64,000 nucleotides of DNA, taken from positions 62,001-126,000 of the forward strand of contig NZ_MJIL01000069.1 in NCBI RefSeq assembly GCF_001939735.1. The letters are read 5' to 3'. Source of the DNA: Photobacterium proteolyticum (lineage in GTDB: Bacteria > Pseudomonadota > Gammaproteobacteria > Enterobacterales > Vibrionaceae). The notes under the pieces are model-generated. The model did no database searches. It worked only from the letters and a program-made list of their open reading frames with translations, and was not told the DNA's origin. The position numbers and the translations under genes were made by a program. This document shows, piece after piece, positions 39,993 to 48,940 of this stretch (positions are counted from its first letter, which is position 1; every line of letters begins with the position of its first letter).

Positions 39993-40895
39993 TTAGTTAT
40001 TGCGCTCGATGACGTATCGGGCAAAAACTTCTAATTGGTCTGTATTGTAGGGTATTGCGTCCAATGCTTGTAGCGCTTCTTGATAAAGTTGCTGAGCTTT
40101 TTGCTTCGCACCTTCCAATCCGAGTAAGGCCGGGTAGGTACTTTTTTCCAGTTCGAGATCTGAACCTTGCGGTTTGCCCAAGGTTTCCGTGTCGCTGATA
40201 ACGTCCAGAATATCGTCCTGAACCTGGAAGGCCAGGCCGATAGCATCCGCATATTGATTGAGCTGCGGCAGTATCTCGGCACCTTTGTTACCGGCGGCAA
40301 GTGCCCCGAGGCGAATCGCACAGCGGATCAAGGCACCGGTTTTATGTTTGTGGATGGTTTCCAGTTCCTGCAGCGTGACATCCTGTCCCTCTGCCGCCAG
40401 ATCCAGCGCCTGTCCCATACACATGCCGGCCGCGCCTGATGCCTGTGCCAGTTCTCTTATCATCTGGATACGGTAGGTCTCCCCGTCTGCGCTCAAGGGA
40501 CCGGTTGCCAGAATTTCAAAAGCCAGCGTCTGCAGCGAGTCGCCAGCCAAAATGGCTGTCGCCTCGTCAAAGGCAATATGGCAGGTTGGCTGACCACGGC
40601 GCAAGTCATCGTTGTCCATTGCCGGTAGATCGTCATGAATTAACGAATACGCATGAATGCATTCCACTGCCGCCGCCGGAGTATCAAGATTAGCACAATC
40701 GGCACCAAGCATCTGGCCTGTTACATAGGTCAGGAAAGGGCGAGCACGTTTGCCACCCAGCAATGTACCGTGCTTCATGGCCTCGATGAGAGGCTGTTCA
40801 GCGTACGGCTGAGCCGAGATCCATTGTGCCAGCTGCTGGTTATTACGCTGCTGGTAATACTGCAGAGACTGTGACAGGGAAGTGTTTTTATTCAT
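39993..40895 (-). CDS. ispA: Farnesyl diphosphate synthase
   Basis: IspA builds geranyl and farnesyl diphosphate from IPP and DMAPP. The 300-residue all-helical prenyltransferase has the first aspartate-rich motif in HDDLPAMDNDDLRRG and the second in FQVQDDILD, plus GGKRARP for substrate binding. I chose the ATG at 40895; one at 40904 is nearly as likely. Both overlap the end of xseB, so the two are translationally coupled. The product of Dxs feeds this enzyme. Confidence 0.97.
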   Translation of the reverse strand: MNKNTSLSQSLQYYQQRNNQQLAQWISAQPYAEQPLIEAMKHGTLLGGKRARPFLTYVTGQMLGADCANLDTPAAAVECIHAYSLIHDDLPAMDNDDLRRGQPTCHIAFDEATAILAGDSLQTLAFEILATGPLSADGETYRIQMIRELAQASGAAGMCMGQALDLAAEGQDVTLQELETIHKHKTGALIRCAIRLGALAAGNKGAEILPQLNQYADAIGLAFQVQDDILDVISDTETLGKPQGSDLELEKSTYPALLGLEGAKQKAQQLYQEALQALDAIPYNTDQLEVFARYVIERNN

Positions 40896-41130
40896 TATCG
40901 GCATCAAATTCAGTCAGGGGGGCTTCATCATCTGCCTGAAGCAGAATCTCTACTCGCTGCTCGGCCTGAGTCAGTTTTTGCTGGCTGCTACGGGCAAGCG
41001 CAATGCCACGCTCAAATTTTTTCAGCGCATCTTCTAGCGCAATGTCACCGGATTCCAGCTCATTTACGATGCTGTCTAGTTCATCCAGTGCGGCTTCAAA
41101 CGCCATATTTTCAGGTTTTTTAGCTGCCAT
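40888..41130 (-). CDS. xseB: Exodeoxyribonuclease VII small subunit
   Basis: XseB, 80 residues, packs along the helical part of XseA to form exonuclease VII. The helical segment FEAALDELDSIVNELESGD and the EDALKKFERGIAL motif are typical. It heads the xseB-ispA-dxs unit and its end overlaps the ispA start. The acidic C-terminal tail (DDEAPLTEFDADNE) is usual. Confidence 0.96.
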   Translation of the reverse strand: MAAKKPENMAFEAALDELDSIVNELESGDIALEDALKKFERGIALARSSQQKLTQAEQRVEILLQADDEAPLTEFDADNE

Positions 41131-41342
41131 AAAGGGTTCACTATGATTTAAGTGCAGGAAAAATAACGTAGAGAGTTTACAGCGTCAAATTATGTCACAG
41201 GATTCTGTGTCACCAACAGTTATTTTCGAGTTTTGCTGTCAAGAAAGCTAAATCAAAATTCAATGGTGCCGATATAGTCTGAGTTGGTTAGAATAGCCAC
41301 AGAAATCATTTTGGCTACGTGTCGCAAGTTGGAGAATTACCG

Positions 41343-42104
41343 GTGGATTTGGCTACCCTCATAGGTTTAATCGGGTCATTTGCCTTCGTTATTATGGCGA
41401 TGGTACTGGGCGGTAGTATCAGTATGTTCATTGATACGCAGTCGATTTTGATCGTATTTTGTGGCTCGATGTTTGTTGCATTGATGCAATACAGCGTCGG
41501 GCAGTTTTTCGGTGCAGCGAAAATTGCCGCCAAGGCCTTTATGTTCAAGACGGACAATCCTGAGGACTTGATTGCCAAGGTGGTTGAGATGGCTGATGCG
41601 GCCCGTAAGGGCGGTTTTCTAGCGCTGGAAGAAATGGAAGTGGAAAACTCTTTTTTGCGCAAAGGCATAGACTTGCTGGTTGACGGTCATGACGCCGATG
41701 TTGTCCGGGCAACCCTGCAAAAAGATATCGCCCTGACCAATGAGCGCCACGAGCTGGGGGCGGGTATTTTCAAGGCTCTCGGCGATGTAGCACCGGCGAT
41801 GGGGATGATCGGTACGCTGATCGGTCTGGTTGCGATGCTGTCCAACATGGATGACCCCAAATCGATTGGCCCTGCGATGGCCGTTGCTCTTTTGACCACG
41901 CTTTACGGTGCGGTTCTGGCGAACATGGTGATGCTGCCAATTGCTGCCAAATTACAGCTGCGCAAGGACGAAGAAAAATTGAATCGTCGCCTTATCCTCG
42001 ACGGGGTGCTGGCTATTCAGGACGGCCAGAACCCGCGGGTGATTGACGGCTATCTGAAAAATTATCTGAACGAGAAGAAACGTAGCATCGACGGCGACGA
42101 GTAA
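41343..42104 (+). CDS. pomA: Sodium-driven flagellar motor stator protein PomA
   Basis: PomA and PomB form the stator channel that couples Na+ influx to rotation of the polar flagellum. The protein has four membrane segments (two near the N-terminus, two around residues 150-205: PAMGMIGTLIGLVAML and AMAVALLTTLYGAVLANMV). Choosing the GTG at 41343, with GGAG upstream, gives MDLATL and 253 residues, the size of Vibrio PomA. The charged cytoplasmic loop that contacts FliG lies between TM2 and TM3. pomB follows after 11 bp. Confidence 0.96.
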   Translation: MDLATLIGLIGSFAFVIMAMVLGGSISMFIDTQSILIVFCGSMFVALMQYSVGQFFGAAKIAAKAFMFKTDNPEDLIAKVVEMADAARKGGFLALEEMEVENSFLRKGIDLLVDGHDADVVRATLQKDIALTNERHELGAGIFKALGDVAPAMGMIGTLIGLVAMLSNMDDPKSIGPAMAVALLTTLYGAVLANMVMLPIAAKLQLRKDEEKLNRRLILDGVLAIQDGQNPRVIDGYLKNYLNEKKRSIDGDE

Positions 42105-42115
42105 CAGGAGGGACG

Positions 42116-43033
42116 ATGGAAGAAGAATGCAAATGTCCCCCCCCGGGGCTACCGGCCTGGATGGGTACCTTCGCCGATTTGATGTCATTGCTGATGTGTT
42201 TCTTTGTACTTCTGCTGTCCTTCTCAGAGATGGATGTACTGAAGTTTAAGCAAATTGCCGGTTCGATGAAGTTTGCTTTCGGTGTTCAAAATATGCTGGA
42301 AGTGAAAGATATTCCGAAAGGAACCAGCGTGATTGCCCAGGAGTTTCGTCCCGGGCGTCCGGAGCCGACGCCGATTGAAGTCATCATGCAGCAGACGATT
42401 GATATGACCCAGCGTTCGCTGGATTTTCATGAGGGCGAATCCGACAGGGCCGGCGGTACCCAGCGAGACGCCGGCAAGATGACGGGCGGACAGAGTGCTG
42501 ACTTGTCGACCGAGCAGAAGCAGAATAGTGATTCTGAACTGTCGGAATCACAGGAGCAGTTGATGGAAATTCTGCAGAAGGCGCTTGATCGTGAGATCCA
42601 GGACGGGGCAGTTGAAGTGGAAAGTTTCGGTCAGCAGGTCGTTATCCGGATCAAGGAGAAAGGATCGTTCCCTGCAGGTTCAGCTTTCTTGCAGCCCAAG
42701 TTCAGGCCGTTGGTGAGGCAGGTTGCCGACTTGGTCAAGGATGTACCCGGCGTGATCCGTGTCTCCGGCCATACTGATAACCAGAAATTGGATTCAGAGC
42801 TCTACCGCTCAAACTGGGACTTGTCGGCACAACGCGCCGTGTCGGTTGCCCAGGAGATGGAAAAAGTGGATGGCTTCGAACACAAGCGTCTGCGGGTGGT
42901 CGGGTTGGCCGATACGGCACCGCTGAACAACAACAAGACTGAGGCGCTGCGCAAAGAAAACCGCCGGGTCGAGATTTCCATCATGCAGGGTGAACCGTAT
43001 TATTCGGATGAAGTGCCTAGCGCTGAAAATTAA
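42116..43033 (+). CDS. pomB: Sodium-driven flagellar motor stator protein PomB
   Basis: PomB, 305 residues, pairs with PomA. After a short cytoplasmic start with CKCPPPGLP, a single membrane helix (about 15-38) carries the ion-binding Asp21 in TFADLMSLLM. A plug/linker region follows, then a C-terminal OmpA-like peptidoglycan-binding domain (GSAFLQPKFRPLVRQ, VSGHTDNQKL, NRRVEISIM). AGGAGGGACG precedes the ATG. The cysteines near the N-terminus and the linker resemble Vibrio PomB. Na+ use fits the presence of Na+-NQR in the same window. Confidence 0.97.
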   Translation: MEEECKCPPPGLPAWMGTFADLMSLLMCFFVLLLSFSEMDVLKFKQIAGSMKFAFGVQNMLEVKDIPKGTSVIAQEFRPGRPEPTPIEVIMQQTIDMTQRSLDFHEGESDRAGGTQRDAGKMTGGQSADLSTEQKQNSDSELSESQEQLMEILQKALDREIQDGAVEVESFGQQVVIRIKEKGSFPAGSAFLQPKFRPLVRQVADLVKDVPGVIRVSGHTDNQKLDSELYRSNWDLSAQRAVSVAQEMEKVDGFEHKRLRVVGLADTAPLNNNKTEALRKENRRVEISIMQGEPYYSDEVPSAEN

Positions 43034-43057
43034 GCCTACACTAAACCTAATAGTGGA

Positions 43058-43099
43058 ATGATATACAGGGAAGGGGACCCTCTCTGTATATCATTGTTT
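43058..43099 (+). terminator. Hairpin after pomB
   Basis: ATGATATACAG (43058-43068) and CTGTATATCAT (43084-43094) pair perfectly, with partly pairing purine/pyrimidine runs inside; a short T-rich tail follows. Confidence 0.65.
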
Positions 43100-43119
43100 C
43101 AGCAACAGCCTGCTTGCTG

Positions 43120-43125
43120 TATAAT
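43120..43125 (+). promoter_or_regulatory. Candidate -10 of thiI promoter
   Basis: TATAAT 69 bp before the thiI start; no good -35 at optimal spacing (TTGTTT lies 20 bases upstream). Confidence 0.4.
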
Positions 43126-43193
43126 CCGCGCCTTTGATCCCTTTTAGGATTAATCCTTTTGGTATTGTTTGGCCCAGTGTAGCGAAGCGTGTT

Positions 43194-44642
43194 ATGAAAT
43201 TTATCGTTAAACCCCATCCTGAGATTTTTGTAAAGAGTGATTCTGTCCGAAAGCGCTTCACCAAAATCCTGGAAAGCAACATCCGCATTATTGTTCAGCG
43301 TTTGTCCGATTCAGTAGCGGTACAAAATCGCCGTAGTCACATCGAAGTGTCATCAAAAGATGACAGCATTCGTGATCAGGTTCTGGCGGTATTAACGCAA
43401 ACGCCTGGTATTCACCATTCGCTGGAAGTGAAGCAAAGTGACTTCACTGACATGCACGATATCTACGAGCAGACTCTAGAACACGTCCGCGACCAGATTG
43501 AAGGCAAGACGTTCTGTGTACGCGCCAAGCGAACTGGCAAACATGACTTCACCTCGATTGAACTGGAGCGCTACGTAGGTGGCGGCCTGAATCAGGCGAT
43601 TGAATCTGCTTCTGTCAAACTGAAAAATCCGGACGTTACCGTAAAAATCGAAGTTGCTCAGGACAAGCTGAATCAAGTGCTGGCGCGTCATAAAGGTCTG
43701 GGTGGTTTCCCTCTGGGGACTCAGGAAGATGTGCTGAGTCTGATCTCCGGTGGCTTTGACTCGGGTGTATCGAGCTATTTGCATATCAAGCGCGGTAGCA
43801 AGGTGCACTACTGTTTCTTCAACCTTGGCGGCCCGGCTCATGAAATCGGTGTTAAGCAGGTTTCGCACTTCCTTTGGAAAAAATACGGCTCATCAGCCAA
43901 AGTTAAATTTATTGCGATTGACTTCGAACCGGTAGTTGCCGAAATCCTGGAAAATGTGGCCGATGGTCAGATGGGGGTTGTGCTTAAGCGTATGTTTATG
44001 CGTGCTGCCGGCCAGGTTGCCGAACGCTTGGGTCTTCAGGCGCTGGTTACTGGTGAAGCTCTCGGTCAGGTTTCAAGCCAGACATTGACCAACCTGCGCC
44101 ATATCGATAACGTGACTGATACTTTGATCCTGCGTCCGCTTATTAACTGGGACAAAGAAGACATCATTAATGTCGCGCGTGATATTGGTACCGAAGATTT
44201 CGCCAAAACCATGCCGGAATTCTGTGGTGTCATCTCCAAGAGCCCGACAGTGAAAGCAGTAAAAGAAAAGCTGGAAACTGAAGAGGCGAAATTTGATTTT
44301 GCAGTGCTTGATCGTGTGGTTCAAGAGGCCCGTGTGATTGATATTCGTGACATCGAAAAAGAAAGCCAGGAGCAGGCGCCGGAGATTGAGCTAGTTGATC
44401 AGATCGACAATGGTGCCATTGTCCTCGATATTCGCAGCCCGGACGAAGAAGATGAAAACCCGCTGGAAATTGAAAACGTCGAGGTTAAGCATCTGCCGTT
44501 CTACAAACTGGCGACACAGTTTGGCGATTTGCCGCATGACAACACCTATCTGCTGTACTGTGACCGTGGTGTGATGAGCCGCCTTCAGGCACTGTACCTG
44601 AAAGAAAACGGTTTTGATAACGTTAAGGTGTATCGTCCGTAA
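43194..44642 (+). CDS. thiI: tRNA sulfurtransferase / thiamine sulfur carrier enzyme ThiI
   Basis: ThiI makes 4-thiouridine at position 8 of tRNA and, in enterics, passes sulfur to ThiS for thiazole synthesis. The 482-residue protein has an N-terminal ferredoxin-like plus THUMP region, the PP-loop SGGFDSG, Cys344 in PEFCGV, and a C-terminal rhodanese domain with Cys456 in LYCDRG. Length and cysteine positions equal those of E. coli ThiI. The ATG at 43194 is the family start. A terminator follows. Confidence 0.97.
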   Translation: MKFIVKPHPEIFVKSDSVRKRFTKILESNIRIIVQRLSDSVAVQNRRSHIEVSSKDDSIRDQVLAVLTQTPGIHHSLEVKQSDFTDMHDIYEQTLEHVRDQIEGKTFCVRAKRTGKHDFTSIELERYVGGGLNQAIESASVKLKNPDVTVKIEVAQDKLNQVLARHKGLGGFPLGTQEDVLSLISGGFDSGVSSYLHIKRGSKVHYCFFNLGGPAHEIGVKQVSHFLWKKYGSSAKVKFIAIDFEPVVAEILENVADGQMGVVLKRMFMRAAGQVAERLGLQALVTGEALGQVSSQTLTNLRHIDNVTDTLILRPLINWDKEDIINVARDIGTEDFAKTMPEFCGVISKSPTVKAVKEKLETEEAKFDFAVLDRVVQEARVIDIRDIEKESQEQAPEIELVDQIDNGAIVLDIRSPDEEDENPLEIENVEVKHLPFYKLATQFGDLPHDNTYLLYCDRGVMSRLQALYLKENGFDNVKVYRP

Positions 44643-44672
44643 AAGGGATAGGCCTTAAACGCACTCAATAAT

Positions 44673-44702
44673 AACGAGAGCCAAATGGCTCTCGTTTTGT
44701 TA
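44673..44702 (+). terminator. Terminator after thiI
   Basis: AACGAGAGCC / GGCTCTCGTT with AAAT loop and a T-rich tail. Confidence 0.9.
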
Positions 44703-44712
44703 TTGGGGCCTG

Positions 44713-44795
44713 CTAACCCCCTCCCGTCCTCCCACTTGAAAAGTGGGAGGAGCATTCTTTGTTCTCTCCTCTTTTTAGGGGAGGGCTAGGGGTAA
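44713..44795. repeat. REP/BIME-like intergenic pair
   Basis: Two GC-rich hairpins in opposite orientation: CTCCCACTT-GAA-AAGTGGGAG, and CTCC-TCTTTTTAG-GGGAG followed by GGCTAGGGGT. The left unit read on the minus strand also ends in a GGGAGGGGGTTAG tail. A related unit occurs at 50461-50499. Confidence 0.7.
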
Positions 44796-44805
44796 GTAAA
44801 ACAGC

Positions 44806-45426
44806 CTACACCCTCGGCAGCACGTCGTAGTGCATGTTCGGCCATACCACCATTGGCTTGGCCACTTCTGCGGCCTTCTCCTTGCCTGCCAGACGAACGA
44901 CAATTTCCAGGGCGAACTCCTGCGAGGTGCCCGGCCCTTGGCTGGTCAGCAGGTTGCCGTTGACATCAAAGACGACACGCTTGGTACGGCGACGATCTTC
45001 CGGGATCTGCTCCATGAAGGCCGGGTGCGCCGTCATAATAGCCTTCGGATACATTTGATGGTGCTCAAGCACTACGGCCGGTGAGGCACAAATCGCTGCC
45101 ACCAGTTTGCCGTCATATTTATGCTGGTTGACGAACTCGATCAGTAACGGGCTGTCGCGGAAGCACTCTGCACCGCCAAGGCCACCGGGCAGGACAACAC
45201 AGTCAAAAGGGTCGTCGGCAATCGACACCAGCGCGACATCAGCCACCAGCTTGATCCCGCGTGAGCCCTCGACGATTAATGCGCCGTCAGAGGCTGCGCT
45301 GGCTGTGGTGACCTCAAAGCCGGCTCGGATCAGGATATCGATAGTGTTGATCGCTTCCATTTCTTCGGTGCCAGGGGCGATACAGACCGCCACTTTGATT
45401 GGACGTTGCTGAGCGTCATTGGTCAT
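44806..45426 (-). CDS. yajL: DJ-1/PfpI family protein YajL
   Basis: YajL is the bacterial homologue of DJ-1, linked to oxidative stress protection, chaperone and deglycase-like activities whose exact nature is debated. The 206-residue protein has the nucleophilic-elbow Cys113 in AAICASPAVVL and the acidic partner in IAPGTEEMEA. The ATG at 45426 lies inside the end of panE, an 11-bp overlap, so panE and yajL are coupled. The longer in-frame reading to 45510 is discounted because it would run deep into panE. Confidence 0.95.
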   Translation of the reverse strand: MTNDAQQRPIKVAVCIAPGTEEMEAINTIDILIRAGFEVTTASAASDGALIVEGSRGIKLVADVALVSIADDPFDCVVLPGGLGGAECFRDSPLLIEFVNQHKYDGKLVAAICASPAVVLEHHQMYPKAIMTAHPAFMEQIPEDRRRTKRVVFDVNGNLLTSQGPGTSQEFALEIVVRLAGKEKAAEVAKPMVVWPNMHYDVLPRV

Positions 45427-46321
45427 TATTGTGTTGCTCCAGTTGTTTAATTTGTTGCCATAGCCGGGTATTGACCGGAACGGTGATCCCGTGTGCTTTA
45501 GCCCGGACAATCAGATAGCCAGTAATATAGTCGATTTCAGTGGGTCTATGCTGGCAAATATCTTGATTCATAGAAGAAAAGTTCTGGCTGGTGGCTTTAA
45601 TCACCTTGTCGGCCAGTTGCTTCAGCTCATCGCTGTTTATTGGATAGCCCTCAGCGGTCATAACCTGGGCGACTTCGTGGCAGATATCTGTGAGCTGCTG
45701 GCTGTAGTTTTGATTGGCCAGTTCACCGTTACGGCACTGGTGAATCGCTGTCAGTGGGTTGATGGCACAGTTGATAGCCAGTTTTTGCCACAGCGGGTAG
45801 GCGATATCATCATGCCACTGACAGGGGGGAAGGGCATAGTCCAGTTCATCAGCCAGCGCTTTATGCTTTTTGCCTGTCGTGTTCAGGGCGCCTAGCCAGG
45901 TTTGCCCGATGCCGGTATGACTGACCTGCTGCTCATCGGGGCGAAAAGCTGCCTGCGCCGTAGTGGCGTAGAGTAACGGGTTTTTCGGTAACAGTTTACG
46001 GGCTATGTCCTGACTTCCCATCCCGTTGTGCATAATAATGACCGGTGTTTCCGGTCTTAGGTGACGGCGGATGTCCTTAAGAGCCTGCGTGACCTGAAAC
46101 GCTTTGACGATGACGAGAATGCAGTCCGCATCGGTTAGCACAGGGGGCTGGTTAGCTGAAAAGTGGCAGATTGTCGACTTATCATTGGCCGCTAACGGAT
46201 TGAGCTGCACTGTCAGGCTCGGGGCGTTATCCCGGGTCCAAAAATGAACATCGTGCTGCAGCGATAGTTTGCATCCCCATAAACGGCCGACGGCACCGGC
46301 ACCGACAACGGTTAATTTCAC
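45416..46321 (-). CDS. panE: 2-dehydropantoate 2-reductase (ketopantoate reductase)
   Basis: PanE reduces ketopantoate to pantoate with NADPH for pantothenate and coenzyme A synthesis. The 301-residue protein begins MKLTVVGAGAVGRLWG with a Rossmann GxGxxG motif, and the catalytic region KLAINCAINPLTAI is present. It starts with GTG at 46321, because AGGAGG lies 7 bases upstream; there is no ATG at the expected position. It leads the panE-yajL unit. In E. coli the same genes adjoin thiI. Confidence 0.95.
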   Translation of the reverse strand: MKLTVVGAGAVGRLWGCKLSLQHDVHFWTRDNAPSLTVQLNPLAANDKSTICHFSANQPPVLTDADCILVIVKAFQVTQALKDIRRHLRPETPVIIMHNGMGSQDIARKLLPKNPLLYATTAQAAFRPDEQQVSHTGIGQTWLGALNTTGKKHKALADELDYALPPCQWHDDIAYPLWQKLAINCAINPLTAIHQCRNGELANQNYSQQLTDICHEVAQVMTAEGYPINSDELKQLADKVIKATSQNFSSMNQDICQHRPTEIDYITGYLIVRAKAHGITVPVNTRLWQQIKQLEQHNNDQ

Positions 46322-46504
46322 CTGAACCCTCCTTTTTGTGTTTATTTCAATTGGCGCCAGTATTTTAACGTTACTTATACTGAGAGCTATACGAGGAAAG
46401 CAGGATAGCATTTTCTGCTGGAGAGGGAGAACAGGCAAAAGAAGGCGCATTCATATTGCTATGGATGCGCCACTGAAAGCCAGAAAAGAGTAGAATCCGT
46501 CTGG

Positions 46505-47344
46505 TCAGAATTTGTAGTTGATCGAGAAGTAGTGACCCCAGCCTGTGGTGTCGCCGGCAAAACCACCGTCTTTGAACAGCGCCATATTGTGGTAGTACTT
46601 AGCACCATAGCCAAAAGCCCACTGCGGGGTGTGATAGTAAATACCGTTGAACCATTCAACCGCTGTTGTTGTCCGGTTGACATCATCTGATATCTTCGAG
46701 GCACCGAATTTATAATCCAGGTACCCCTGATAGGTGATGAAATCGCCGCTGCTGAGGGTATACCAAGGCTTGAACCAGTTGGTGGAAATCATGTAGCCAT
46801 CCCACTCACTTTCGTTGTCTGCCCCGAAATTTTCTCGGACATAGCGGGCATAGGTATTGAGCCCCATTTTCCCGAACCAGGGAACCTCAACATCCGAACC
46901 TATTCCAATGTAGTGTTCGAACAGGGCATTATCACCCACATTGGTAACTGTAGAAATATAGAGTTCCTGAACCGGCCCGAAGGAAAGATCCTTGCCCGTT
47001 AGTGCATCTAATGACGCTCTTGGTGCAAACTTGAAGAAGAAGTTATCTGCAAAGTCATTGCTGCCTTCAGGCTTGTTTCGGTCCGAGTTACTGGAGTTAA
47101 GCACATCGAAGACGTCCAGATACCCGTAGAGATCCAGCCAACCGGAACGGCCGCCAAACTCCATCTCGAAGTAGGTATCATCCTGGAACCCGAAAGGGAT
47201 ACGGTTGTTGATACTTTGCATCAGGTTTAAAGTGAACCACTTATAGTCATTTTTTCTGATGTCGTCGGAATAGTCGACGGCGAAGCTCGCACCGGAAAGA
47301 GCGAGGGCGGAACTGATACTAAGAGCTGCCAGAGTTTTATACAT
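46505..47344 (-). CDS. OmpK/Tsx-family nucleoside channel, first copy
   Basis: An outer-membrane beta-barrel of the nucleoside-specific channel (Tsx/OmpK) family, 279 residues with a signal peptide ending at GASFA. Family landmarks are YSDDIRKNDYKWFTLNLM after the signal, EMEFGGRSGWLDLYGYLDVFD, and the terminal aromatic residue F (SINYKF). In Vibrio OmpK is also a phage and vibriocin receptor. A paralogue lies upstream at 47708. I see no clear terminator after it; 363 bp separate it from the paralogue. Confidence 0.88.
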   Translation of the reverse strand: MYKTLAALSISSALALSGASFAVDYSDDIRKNDYKWFTLNLMQSINNRIPFGFQDDTYFEMEFGGRSGWLDLYGYLDVFDVLNSSNSDRNKPEGSNDFADNFFFKFAPRASLDALTGKDLSFGPVQELYISTVTNVGDNALFEHYIGIGSDVEVPWFGKMGLNTYARYVRENFGADNESEWDGYMISTNWFKPWYTLSSGDFITYQGYLDYKFGASKISDDVNRTTTAVEWFNGIYYHTPQWAFGYGAKYYHNMALFKDGGFAGDTTGWGHYFSINYKF

Positions 47345-47707
47345 GATGACTTCCCGCTAACCATTTGCCATTGCTTGTTGTTCTTCTCGTCAGTTTGCTT
47401 TTCTAGGTTATAGCCACAGTCTGGAAAGGCATGACAAGAAGTATGCCGTGAGCGTGTTGTAGGAGTGAAAATATACTTCGCGCTCATACAGCAAAGGCTA
47501 GCGCATATTCTCAGCGCTGTGCTTCTGTCTTATTACTAAGTCGTATTTCTCAGTTGTAGGGAAAGAAGTCGGGAAAAATATGGAAGAAAATGAACTAGAA
47601 AGCCGGGGTGTCTCGTAAGTAATTTCAATCTTATTTTCGAGATATATACGTCGTAAATAACAAAAAGGCGCCCAAGGCGCCTTTCATCTCGCTATGTACA
47701 AATTAAC
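47345..47707. other. Spacer between the two OmpK paralogues
   Basis: No gene is apparent. It contains the terminator of the upstream paralogue and must hold the promoter of the first copy; I could not assign boxes with confidence. Confidence 0.4.
47664..47684 (-). terminator. Terminator of second OmpK gene
   Basis: AAAGGCGCC-CAA-GGCGCCTTT; on the minus strand the stem is followed by TTTTTG. Confidence 0.85.
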
Positions 47708-48580
47708 TTAGAACTTGTAGGTAACAGCAATGTAGTGGCCAACGCCAGATGTTTTACCTGCAAAGCCACCATCTTTCAAACCGTAGATATCTTTGTATGC
47801 TTTCAGGCCGTAACCTACAGCGTAGCGCTCAGAGTGCCAGTACAGGCCGTTGAACATAGCGCCGCCGTTTGAAGTTGTTAGGCCTGGAACATCATTGTTC
47901 AAACCGAATTGGTAATCGATGTAACCCTGGTAAGACAGGAAGCTGCCGTTGTCGAAGAAGTGGAATGGTTTGAACCAGTTGGTAGAAACTTGATAACCGT
48001 TCCAGTCTTTGTTGTTGATGTCGTATAGGGCATATGCGTTCAGGCCAATTTTACCTAGCCATGGCACTTCTACGTCAGAACCCAGACCAACGAATGCTTG
48101 GTTTACGCCGTTTGCCTGATATTGAAGCTTGCCATTTTCATCAAGCTTTGGCGTACCATCGTTGTTCATCTGGATGCCAGTGTTACCGGCATTACCTGAC
48201 CACTGGAATAGACCAGCTATGTAAAGTTCTTTAACAGGGCCGAAAGACAGGTCTTTGCCAGTTACCGCATCAAGAGACATACGAGGTGCGAACTTCATGA
48301 AGATTTTTTCTGCACCGTTTTTGTCGCTGCTGCTGTCGTTGGTTAGATTGAATACATCAACGTAACCGTATAGGTCGAAGATACCAGAGCGGCCGCCGAA
48401 TTCCATTTCCAGGTAGTCGTGGCTTGATTCGCCTGGTAGCTCGTCAAAAGCATACATCAGGTTGAACTGAGACCAGCTGTAGTCATTCTTGTGGATGTCG
48501 TCAGAGTAATCTGCTGCATTAACTGCGGCAGGTAGAGCTGTTGCAGCTAGAACGCTAAGTGCTACTAGTGATTTACGCAT
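47708..48580 (-). CDS. ompK: OmpK/Tsx-family nucleoside channel, second copy
   Basis: A 290-residue outer-membrane channel of the Tsx/OmpK family with signal peptide ending AAVNA. It shares YSDDIHKNDYSW, EMEFGGRSGIFDLYGYVDVFN, GLGSDVEVPWLGK and a final F with the neighbour, so the two arose by duplication. It differs by an extra loop (MNNDGTPKLDENGKLQYQ), likely exposed at the surface where phage and vibriocin receptors vary. Codon usage is that of a highly expressed gene (frequent TAC, GGT, CTG). Upstream lies a LacI-family operator, consistent with CytR-type control by nucleosides. Confidence 0.9.
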   Translation of the reverse strand: MRKSLVALSVLAATALPAAVNAADYSDDIHKNDYSWSQFNLMYAFDELPGESSHDYLEMEFGGRSGIFDLYGYVDVFNLTNDSSSDKNGAEKIFMKFAPRMSLDAVTGKDLSFGPVKELYIAGLFQWSGNAGNTGIQMNNDGTPKLDENGKLQYQANGVNQAFVGLGSDVEVPWLGKIGLNAYALYDINNKDWNGYQVSTNWFKPFHFFDNGSFLSYQGYIDYQFGLNNDVPGLTTSNGGAMFNGLYWHSERYAVGYGLKAYKDIYGLKDGGFAGKTSGVGHYIAVTYKF

Positions 48581-48683
48581 GGTGAAGCCTCGCTAATTGT
48601 GTTTTATCTTTCGGACTTATTTATACGTTGTCCGTATTTATGGCGGTGATTCTATTGTTTTATGTCACTCTTGTGAATGTAAC

Positions 48684-48736
48684 GATTGCGCAATCCTTTC
48701 CCAAACGTGACCGGGATCCTTTGTAATCGATTGCAA
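48684..48736. promoter_or_regulatory. Candidate CytR-type operators upstream of ompK
   Basis: GATTGCGCAATC (48684-48695) is a perfect palindrome. TTGTAATCGATTGCAA (48721-48736) is palindromic at all but one base pair and contains TGTAATCGATTGCA, which fits the LacI/GalR consensus TGNAANCGNTTNCA. CytR, the nucleoside repressor, belongs to that family. Confidence 0.5.
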
Positions 48737-48869
48737 ATGATGGTAATGGTGATCTCGATCGTTGTTTTTAGTGCTTTAAATGAAATTTTTCTGAACTAAA
48801 TGATAAAGCGCTTATCTAACCGCTGTTTTGAGGGGGGGACCGGCAGAGAAAAGTGAGATGAATGAAGGG

Positions 48870-48901
48870 CGGAAGTATTCTTCATCAACAGAATACTTCC
48901 G
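48870..48901. repeat. 11-bp inverted repeat downstream of ampG
   Basis: CGGAAGTATTC (48870-48880) and GAATACTTCCG (48891-48901) with a 10-base loop, no T-run. It may terminate or stabilise the ampG transcript. Confidence 0.5.
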
Positions 48902-48940
48902 GTTGGAGATGATGCTTAATGATGCTGTGAAATTGGTTGC

